A stretch of 11,026 nucleotides of DNA from Pirellulales bacterium (GTDB taxonomy: Bacteria > Planctomycetota > Planctomycetia > Pirellulales > Thermoguttaceae), in contig JAUWJC010000088.1 in assembly GCA_030607895.1 (NCBI GenBank), forward strand, positions 1 through 11,026, given 5' to 3'. Shown here one piece after another: positions 1 to 5,256 of this stretch (positions are counted from its first letter, which is position 1; every line of letters begins with the position of its first letter). Made by a program: the position numbers and the translations under genes. The notes beneath the pieces were generated by a model. It saw only the letters and a list, made by a program, of their open reading frames with translations, was not told where the DNA came from and searched no databases.

Positions 1-1
1 A

Positions 2-25
2 AGCTCCGACTTCGAGGACAAGTAA
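2..25 (+). CDS. Possible C-terminal end of an upstream gene (partial)
   Basis: A reading frame enters from the left edge and reads SSDFEDK followed by TAA at 23-25, seven bases before the GTG assigned to the next gene. This would be normal operon spacing for the tail of an upstream gene. Only seven residues are visible, so no function can be assigned. It competes with the alternative that the following oxidoreductase itself extends past the left edge, because that frame is also open to base 3. The two readings exclude each other, so confidence is low. Confidence 0.3.
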   Translation, partial: SSDFEDK

Positions 26-32
26 CGCGAAC

Positions 33-1340
33 GTGACTTCGGATAAAAACGATCAGACTCCGGGGCCAACCGACCAGATCGGCGTTGGGATCATCGGCGG
101 TGGGCGGAGCAGCGGGCAATTGCTCATCGGAAAAGGTGGCCAGAAGAAACCACCCAAGGACATACGCATCGTCGGCGTGGCCGATGTCAACGAGAGACGG
201 GCGGACCAGTGGGCGGCCAAGCACAAATGCACGGCCTATCAGGATTACCGCGAACTGCTGGATCGCAAGGACGTGGACGTTATCATCTACGCCACCCCGG
301 AGCATTGGCATTATCTGCCCTGCATTCATGCCTGCCAGGCCGGCAAGGACATCTACGGCGAACAGCCGCTGGGGCACACGATACGCGAGGGACGCGTAAT
401 GGCCGACGCGGTCCGCAAGTACGATCGCGTGTTCCAAACCGGCGAACAGCAGCGATCCCACCCGATGACGCGCAAGGCCGTGGAACTGATCCTCAACGGG
501 CGCATCGGCAAGGTGCATACGGTCATCGGTTACAACTATCCCAGCCCCTACGAATGCGATTTTCCCGCCCGGCCGATCCCCGAGGGACTGGACTGGGACC
601 GGTGGTGCGGGCCGAACGAAGTCGTGCCCTACCACACGGACCTCTACCTGTCGCGCATACCTTATCGTCGGGAGAAATACCCGGCACAGCCGGCGGAAAA
701 GTTCGCCGTCGGCCCGGGCTGGATGTCGTTCAGGCCCTATTCGGGAGGTGAGCTGGCCAATTGGGGTTGCCACGGACTGAGCATGGTCCAGTGGGCTCTG
801 GGCATGGACAAGAGCGGTCCGGTCGAGGTTTGGACGGAGCCGGCCGAGAAACTCCAAAAGGTGGTCTACGACAACCCGGAAAGTCGCGATCGGGGCGATA
901 CCATCTCCAGCAGGCCGATCATCAACTATAAGTATGCCAACGATGTGGTGCTCAGACTCAGCGGAACCGACAGCCGGTTGGGCGGCGGAGGGACCTTTAT
1001 TGGAGACAAGGGCAAGATCACCATCTTTCGCGAGGGGTACGAGTGCGATCCGAAGGGCCTCGACGAAGATCCGCTTCCGGCCGACGCGATCCGCGTCTAC
1101 AGGTGCGACAACCACATGAGCAACTTCTTCAAGTGCGTGCAACTGCGCAAAGAACCGATCATGAATGTGGAGAACGCGCATCGCGTGGCCACCTTGTGCC
1201 ATCTGGGCAACATCGCCCGCTGGCTTGGACGTCCGCTCAAATGGGATCCGGAGAAAGAGGTCTTCCCCGGAGACGATGAAGCAAACAAGTATCTCGATTG
1301 CCCGAAACGCAAGGGCTACGAACTGCCCGATAAGGTCTAA
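33..1340 (+). CDS. Gfo/Idh/MocA family NAD(P)-dependent oxidoreductase with an altered EKP motif
   Basis: The 435-aa product is a Gfo/Idh/MocA dehydrogenase, a family that oxidises or reduces sugar and cyclitol hydroxyls with NAD(P). The N-terminal Rossmann fold shows a glycine loop, GVGIIGGG at residues 17-24, and an acidic residue after strand 2 in VADVNE near residue 51. TPEHWHYLP at 88-96 and QTGEQQRS at 135-142 are typical of planctomycete members. The C-terminal domain has GGELANWGCHGL at 238-249, with the conserved His at 247. The usual EKP motif reads EQP at 110-112, so the Lys that normally helps catalysis is Gln. The GTG start at 33 has no visible Shine-Dalgarno. The frame is also open to the window edge, and the hydrophilic PGPTDQ stretch before the Rossmann strand resembles the linker after a Tat leader in relatives. 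The true start may therefore lie outside the window. As drawn it has no signal and would be cytoplasmic. The RidA-like gene follows 11 bp downstream. Confidence 0.88.
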   Translation: MTSDKNDQTPGPTDQIGVGIIGGGRSSGQLLIGKGGQKKPPKDIRIVGVADVNERRADQWAAKHKCTAYQDYRELLDRKDVDVIIYATPEHWHYLPCIHACQAGKDIYGEQPLGHTIREGRVMADAVRKYDRVFQTGEQQRSHPMTRKAVELILNGRIGKVHTVIGYNYPSPYECDFPARPIPEGLDWDRWCGPNEVVPYHTDLYLSRIPYRREKYPAQPAEKFAVGPGWMSFRPYSGGELANWGCHGLSMVQWALGMDKSGPVEVWTEPAEKLQKVVYDNPESRDRGDTISSRPIINYKYANDVVLRLSGTDSRLGGGGTFIGDKGKITIFREGYECDPKGLDEDPLPADAIRVYRCDNHMSNFFKCVQLRKEPIMNVENAHRVATLCHLGNIARWLGRPLKWDPEKEVFPGDDEANKYLDCPKRKGYELPDKV

Positions 1341-1351
1341 GGAGCACACTT

Positions 1352-2611
1352 ATGACATCCCAATCTCTCACGGTGGCCATGTTGGCCGGGCTCTTGGCCG
1401 TTTGCCCGGCCGTCAAAGCCGCGCCTGAGAAGGCCACCCCCGCGAAGGCCACGACCGTCAAGGAGACGGGCGAACCATCGGTCCGTTACTTACCCCTCGA
1501 TGCCCCGGCAGGCATGTCGCGGGCCGTGGTTGTCAAGGGGCTCCCGCTGGTGTACACGCGCCAGCTCTTGCCGCTGGATCGTAAGGGGAAACTTGTGGGC
1601 GAGGGTTCGGCCGACAAGCAGATCGAGCAAGTTCTGACCAATCTGGAGGCGGTGCTGGACGCTGCTGGATCGGGCCTTGGCAAACTGGTCCGGCTGAACG
1701 TTTGCGCCCTCTCGCACCAGACGGCCGGCCGCGTGCGCGAACTGTTGAGCAAGCGTTTGGATCCTGCCGTCCGCCCGGCGATCACGGTGGTCCTGACGCC
1801 GCTTGCGCATCGCAAGGCGATGGTGGCCGTCGATGCGGTCGCGGTGGCCGCCGCGAAAGGCCAAGCCGTGGCCCTCCAGCGCGTCCAGTCCGTCGCCGGC
1901 GACAAGGACTGCGCCGATGCCGCGGTCATGCCACGGGGCGGCGTGGTGTATCTGTCCGGTCAGCCGGAAAATGGCGGACTGGCCATGTCGGCCGTCACCA
2001 AGTCGCTGTCCACCCTGTTGAAGAGGCTCGGGCAATTGAAGCTCTCGCCGGCGCAGGTGGTGCAGGTGAAGGTGTTCCTGACACCGGCCACGGCGGCCGA
2101 CGAGGCACTCGCCGAGGTGAAGAAGCTCTTCCCGGGTCAACTCGCTCCGCCGGTGGTCTTCGTGGAATGGATCGCGTCGGCGCCGGTCGAGATCGAACTT
2201 GTTGCGCACTTGCCGCTGACGGGCAAAACGGCCGGGACCGTCGAATACTACAACCCGCCCGAGGTGAAGCCCTCACCTACCTTCAGCCGCGTGGCGCTGG
2301 TCCGCACCGAACGGCAGGTTTACATTTCCGGCCTGTCCGCCCGCGCCCCGGGCAACGGGGAGGCCCAGGTCCGCGATGTGTTCGACCAGTTGAAGCACAT
2401 TCTCTCCAAAACCGGAAGCGATCTGCAACACCTGGCCAAGGCCACATATTACGTTTCCGACGACGATGCGAGCAAGATGCTCAACAAGCTGCGCCCGGAG
2501 TACTACGACCCGAAGCGTCCGCCGGCAGCCTCGAAGGTCACTGTGCATGGCGTGGGGCAGTCGGACCGCACGCTGACAATGGACATGATCGCTGTCGGCA
2601 TTGGGCGGTAG
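1352..2611 (+). CDS. Exported protein with three tandem RidA (YjgF/YER057c/UK114)-like domains
   Basis: The 419-aa protein starts with a Sec signal peptide (hydrophobic core about 6-20, cleavage near VKA-A around 23-24), so it is probably periplasmic. Three RidA-like domains follow, at about 45-167, 172-290 and 297-419. Each has the pattern of a beta strand with an SG or TR turn, a helix with QIEQVLTNLE-like spacing, a second helix, and a closing acidic strand (VAVDAVAVA, VEIELVAHL, MDMIAVG). RidA proteins hydrolyse reactive enamines and imines, and a conserved Arg binds the substrate carboxylate. That Arg is present in domain 1 (RPA, R141) and domain 3 (RPPAASKV, R389). It is missing in domain 2, which reads LAPPVVFVEW at 264-273. 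Three copies in one exported chain is unusual, since RidA is normally a cytosolic homotrimer of single domains of about 130 aa. GGAG at 1341-1344 lies 7 bases before the ATG and directly after the stop of the oxidoreductase, so the two genes are co-transcribed and probably translationally linked. Substrate unknown. Confidence 0.85.
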   Translation: MTSQSLTVAMLAGLLAVCPAVKAAPEKATPAKATTVKETGEPSVRYLPLDAPAGMSRAVVVKGLPLVYTRQLLPLDRKGKLVGEGSADKQIEQVLTNLEAVLDAAGSGLGKLVRLNVCALSHQTAGRVRELLSKRLDPAVRPAITVVLTPLAHRKAMVAVDAVAVAAAKGQAVALQRVQSVAGDKDCADAAVMPRGGVVYLSGQPENGGLAMSAVTKSLSTLLKRLGQLKLSPAQVVQVKVFLTPATAADEALAEVKKLFPGQLAPPVVFVEWIASAPVEIELVAHLPLTGKTAGTVEYYNPPEVKPSPTFSRVALVRTERQVYISGLSARAPGNGEAQVRDVFDQLKHILSKTGSDLQHLAKATYYVSDDDASKMLNKLRPEYYDPKRPPAASKVTVHGVGQSDRTLTMDMIAVGIGR

Positions 2612-2801
2612 TGTGCTGGCCCAGCGGATCTCACCTCCCATGCGATATGAAGGTATGCACCGCCAAGAAGAGCGATATAATCAATTGTCGGCCTGGCATT
2701 CGAGTGCCGGGAGACGAGCGGTTCTTTGGCAAATGAGAACACAAAACAGTTGTGCTGACTATCGGCGCGCAGGGCTATCGCGAGTGTCCCAGCAGGAACG
2801 T
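2612..2801. other. Convergent intergenic region with no gene seen
   Basis: This 190-bp spacer separates the + strand operon from the convergent minus-strand cluster. I see no credible protein: the open frames here are short, overlap real genes in other frames, and show no family motif. In particular, reading the minus strand here gives no continuation of the truncated ceramidase-fold gene next door. It contains one hairpin at 2692-2711, listed separately. Confidence 0.6.
2692..2711 (+). terminator. Hairpin in the convergent spacer, weak terminator candidate
   Basis: CCTGGCA (2692-2698) pairs with TGCCGGG (2705-2711) around the loop TTCGAG. This gives a 7-bp stem with one T-G wobble. It lies 81 bases after the RidA-like stop codon, between convergent genes, where a bidirectional end signal would be expected. 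No T-run follows on either strand, so a classical intrinsic terminator is not supported. Confidence 0.25.
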
Positions 2802-2991
2802 GCTACGCGGCACGCCGTAGCCTAATGATGGGCAGATGTGTTTGCTCGGCGTGGTAAGCCACGTCCAGGTTGAGCCGAACGCCCGATTTGCCTCTGACCG
2901 GGACGCGCGGGGCAGCGCATGGTGCCCCGCGTGGCCAACGCGACCGAGGTTCGAATCGCGGATATCGGCAAGCAGGATGCCGTTGGCGATA
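2802..2991. repeat. Hairpin-dense structured element, REP-like
   Basis: Five inverted repeats are packed into 190 bp. They are GCTACG/CGTAGC at 2802-2807/2816-2821; CGTGG/CCACG at 2850-2854/2859-2863 around TAAG; CGCGGGGCA/TGCCCCGCG, a perfect 9-bp stem, at 2906-2914/2923-2931; CGCGA/TCGCG at 2939-2943/2956-2960 with an inner CGA/TCG; and CGGCA/TGCCG at 2966-2970/2978-2982 inside TATCG/CGATA (2963-2967/2987-2991). The right boundary coincides with the codon where the truncated ceramidase-fold gene stops resembling its family. This looks like a composite of REP-type units or a structured insertion. A transcribed structured RNA is possible but unproven. No flanking direct repeat was seen. Confidence 0.55.
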
Positions 2992-3180
2992 GACCTTGTC
3001 GGCCTTGGCGTTGAAGTATCCGCCGCTGACAAAACATGGCAGATGCGTGGGCGTAATGTCTTGTGCGTGCGCTCCGACACGCAGGACACGAGGCTTTTCA
3101 GAATCCGCACCCATTGCCGAAACGGCAATCATGATCGTGCCAAGGACGCCAATCACGGCCGAAGTCGGTATTCTCGTCAT
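2803..3180 (-). pseudogene. Truncated neutral/alkaline ceramidase-fold gene (N-terminal remnant)
   Basis: The ATG at 3180, with AAGGA upstream, begins a normal signal peptide (MTRIPTSAVIGVLGTIMIA, cleavage near SAMGA). A short conserved opening follows: LRVGAHAQDITPT and then SGGYFNAKADKV. RVGA...DITP is the characteristic first strand of the neutral/alkaline ceramidase fold and resembles LLVGAASADIAP in the intact gene at 8668-10137. After ADKV (codon ending at 2992) the family pattern vanishes. The rest is Arg/Pro-rich low-quality sequence encoded by the hairpin-dense element, up to TAG at 2803-2805. The family normally runs to 400 aa or more, but here only about 60 recognisable residues remain. 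The catalytic HTHT and GDxxP regions are missing, and the spacer beyond contains no continuation. It may still be transcribed from the isomerase gene 76 bp upstream and make a short exported peptide, but it cannot be an enzyme. Confidence 0.65.
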
Positions 3181-3232
3181 TCCACCAGTCCTTCCAGACT
3201 TATTTCGACTCTCTTGTTTTCGCAACCACACG

Positions 3233-3250
3233 GGGCGGCCTTGACCGCCC
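3233..3250 (-). terminator. GC-rich hairpin just after the isomerase gene
   Basis: GGGCGG (3233-3238) pairs with CCGCCC (3245-3250) around a 6-base loop, six bases beyond the isomerase stop codon on the minus strand. The position suits a transcript 3' end or RNA-stabilising hairpin. The following bases (CGTGTGG on the minus strand) lack a T-tract, so intrinsic termination is only a possibility. Confidence 0.35.
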
Positions 3251-3256
3251 GACGAT

Positions 3257-4168
3257 CTACAACGCGATCAGCTTGCCGGCGACTTCCTCGAAGAATGCAG
3301 CCGATGCGGCGTGCGTCTGGAGCGGCTCATTGGGGTTGCGTTCCCATTCTATACCGAAATACGGGGGCTTGATGCCCAGTGTTTTGACTTCGGCCAGGAT
3401 GTCGGCGATGCGGCCTTTGCCTTGTCCCCAGATCACGTCCTTCGCGCCGCGAACGCCGAACTGGTCGAGGTCTTTCAGGTGGAACGTCTTCACCCGCGGC
3501 GCAGCTTTCTCAATCTTTTTGAGCATTTCGACCGGGTCCAGTCCGCAGCGGCACCAATGGCCTGTGTCGCAACAGAACCCCATCCCGGCGGAGCGACCCT
3601 TAAGCGCGGCCAACCCCGTTTCCGGATTCCAGTAGTGCGATGGTTTTGGGTGATTGTGCAGGGCCAGGTCGATTTTGTATTCCTTGGTCAGCTTTTCAAT
3701 CGTATCGAGCACACCCTCCGGCGGCTCGCCCACGATTACCTCGAAGCCCATGTCGGCGGCGAATTCGAAGAACGCCTTTGCCGCATCCGGGCTGCCCAGA
3801 TTGGTATAGCACCCGATCAAGTTGACACCGCAATCCGACGCTTTTTTCTTGAGATCCTTTCTGAGGGTCTTCGACAGCCCGGGCCCGGGCTTTGCGTCGG
3901 GGTTAGTCGGGCTGAGTTTCTGCCAGGCGAACAGCTCGGTGTGGTGCAAGCCCGTGGCCGCAATCTTATCGAGCGTTTCAAACACCGTGACGCTACGGAA
4001 CGAGTAGGCCGAGAACCCCACGCGCCAGCCGAGCTTCTCCGTGTTGGGCATTCCTTTGACAAGCGGCTCGGCCGCCTGGACATGATAGCCGCCGAAATCG
4101 GAAAGGCCGGCAACGGCGCCAGCAGCCGCGCTTTTCGCAAAAAACGTTCGTCGTGTCAGCTTTGACAT
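3257..4168 (-). CDS. Tat-exported sugar phosphate isomerase/epimerase-like TIM barrel protein
   Basis: This 303-aa protein belongs to the xylose isomerase-like TIM-barrel superfamily (AP endonuclease 2 fold), whose members isomerise, epimerise or cleave sugars and inosose-type ketosugars with a divalent metal. I chose the ATG at 4168 because AAAGGAA lies 8 bases upstream and the twin-arginine motif LTRRTFF falls at residues 4-10. A TTG 30 bases further up is in frame but would bury that signal. In the mature part GFSAYSF (51-57) is strand 1 and HTELFAW (76-82) strand 2. Candidate metal and substrate residues are E148 in VGEPPEG, H171 and H173 in HNHP, D201 and H204 in CCDTGHW, H230 in FHLKD, and E274 in GIEWE. 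The pattern is complete, so it is probably active. C199, C200, C206 and C208 cluster around D201, which is unusual for an exported protein. It sits 65 bp after the Tat protein of unknown function, in the same unit as the exported Gfo/Idh dehydrogenase, a likely pathway partner. Confidence 0.87.
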   Translation of the reverse strand: MSKLTRRTFFAKSAAAGAVAGLSDFGGYHVQAAEPLVKGMPNTEKLGWRVGFSAYSFRSVTVFETLDKIAATGLHHTELFAWQKLSPTNPDAKPGPGLSKTLRKDLKKKASDCGVNLIGCYTNLGSPDAAKAFFEFAADMGFEVIVGEPPEGVLDTIEKLTKEYKIDLALHNHPKPSHYWNPETGLAALKGRSAGMGFCCDTGHWCRCGLDPVEMLKKIEKAAPRVKTFHLKDLDQFGVRGAKDVIWGQGKGRIADILAEVKTLGIKPPYFGIEWERNPNEPLQTHAASAAFFEEVAGKLIAL

Positions 4169-4176
4169 GGTTGATA

Positions 4177-4183
4177 TTCCTTT
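4177..4183 (-). promoter_or_regulatory. Ribosome binding site that fixes the isomerase start
   Basis: AAAGGAA on the minus strand lies 8 bases before the ATG at 4168. It supports that start over the in-frame TTG at 4198, which has no such site. Similar AAGGAA sites precede the HEAT-repeat gene (7259-7264) and the ceramidase-fold lipoprotein gene (10143-10149). Confidence 0.6.
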
Positions 4184-4233
4184 GGCTAAATGTGTCAACT
4201 AAACTTTCGAATGATGATTCCCAACGTTCAGTC

Positions 4234-5199
4234 TTACCCCTTTTCCTTTTCCCACGCCCCGCCCTTCCACTTCAACACATCATCGAGGCTATTGCGGTCT
4301 AGCTTACGGTAAGCCAGCCACGCGCGGCATCGCACCGATTCGCCGCGTTTCACGTCTCGGCCGATCAGCGAGAAATCGTGTGCGCCCCACCGCCGGTTGC
4401 CCGAGATTGCGGGGCAGTTCTCGCGTTCCATCCAATTGATTACCGCATAGCCGCTGGTGCCGATAAACGTAACGATCACCGGCTCGGAGTACGGCGTCTC
4501 GTCCACCGATTTGAGCCGGTCATAGTCCGCCGGGGGGTACCCCTGAAAGTAAGACGGAATGGCCCGTATTATTCGCTGGCGGTCGGCGGCGCTGCGGCAC
4601 CAGCTTTGGTGTGCCATCGGGTGATGCAGTCGGCCCTTGGCCCACTGTCCGGCCAGCCGTAGATAAGGCGGCCAGGCATTATAAAAGTAGTTGCTGATGA
4701 GCGTGTTGAAATCACGGAAGTCGGCGTCGAAGGCGAACAAGTACTCCGCCTCGATCACGCACTCGGGAAGGAGCCGATAGGTGACAGTCGCGCGTACTCG
4801 CCACTCCTCATACGGCCCGATCTCTACGCGCATCGCGGTGTCGTCCAGCCGCTTGATACTCAGCGGCGCCTTCCTGCGCGGCACAAAGCGGCCTCCGGCC
4901 TGGGACGTGCAATAATAGTGCTCGACATTCAGACAGCCGGGACGAGTAACCGGCTTGCCGTCGGCACCGCGGCTCAACTCGATGCCGTGCAGCTTGCCGC
5001 CGGAGATTTTGCCGGCCAGGAGTTGACCGTACTCGAAACGGCCGTCGTCATGAAGCACGATCGGCCGGCAACTCGGCACGGCCTTCGGGTTTTCCTGAGC
5101 GACCGCGTTGACATGAGAACCGCCGAAACCGGAAAGCCCGGCAACGGCTCCCGCCGCCGCGGTACGCGCGAGAAAGCTGCGTCGTGTAACTTGTGACAT
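4234..5199 (-). CDS. Tat-exported protein of unknown function, probably beta-rich
   Basis: I do not recognise this 321-aa family with confidence. The ATG at 5199 starts a clear Tat leader: VTRRSFLAR at residues 4-12, then an Ala/Gly-rich core. A TTG at 5229 is in frame but too far upstream of the RR motif. The mature part alternates short polar and hydrophobic segments typical of beta sandwiches (RVEIGPYEEWRVRATVTYRL, VIEAEYLFAFDAD, SEPVIVTFIGTSGYAVINW), and has aromatic-rich stretches such as SNYFYNAWPPYLRL. This suggests a carbohydrate-binding or mutarotase-like sandwich, but that is inference from texture only. I see no catalytic motif. The leader is nearly identical to that of the isomerase gene 65 bp downstream. 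It lies 57 bp after the HEAT-repeat gene. The Shine-Dalgarno is weak (only CGAGA some 10 bases before the start), so translation may depend on coupling. Confidence 0.75.
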   Translation of the reverse strand: MSQVTRRSFLARTAAAGAVAGLSGFGGSHVNAVAQENPKAVPSCRPIVLHDDGRFEYGQLLAGKISGGKLHGIELSRGADGKPVTRPGCLNVEHYYCTSQAGGRFVPRRKAPLSIKRLDDTAMRVEIGPYEEWRVRATVTYRLLPECVIEAEYLFAFDADFRDFNTLISNYFYNAWPPYLRLAGQWAKGRLHHPMAHQSWCRSAADRQRIIRAIPSYFQGYPPADYDRLKSVDETPYSEPVIVTFIGTSGYAVINWMERENCPAISGNRRWGAHDFSLIGRDVKRGESVRCRAWLAYRKLDRNSLDDVLKWKGGAWEKEKG

Positions 5200-5256
5200 G
5201 ATCGATTCTCGTTGGTCGGGTCGTGTCAATGGAACTCTGACGATTCCCTACCGCGA

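Noticed and set aside
2503..2742. Minus-strand frame in the convergent spacer as the missing downstream part of the truncated ceramidase-fold gene
   Set aside because: Its translation shows no ceramidase motif and overlaps the 3' end of the RidA-like gene in antisense.
2939..2960. tRNA-like T-loop: GGTTCGAATC on the + strand and TTCGAAC on the minus strand
   Set aside because: The flanking 5-bp T-stem does not pair on either strand, and no anticodon arm or acceptor stem could be drawn at the right distance. It is part of the fourth hairpin of the structured element.
3311..4165. Long + strand open frame of 284 codons opposite the isomerase gene
   Set aside because: It is a GC-rich antisense shadow. 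The minus-strand frame has a Tat leader, a ribosome binding site and family motifs, and this one has none.
4193..4198. TTGACA resembling a -35 box upstream of the isomerase gene (a similar TTGACA at 5224-5229)
   Set aside because: A -10 box 17 bases on would overlap the ribosome binding site and start codon, and no TATAAT-like sequence is there. The shared sequence is better explained by duplication of the leader region.
4234..5199. Assignment of the unknown Tat protein to the PmoA-like (DUF6807) family
   Set aside because: Length and beta-rich texture are compatible, but I could not find that family's motifs, so I left it unnamed.
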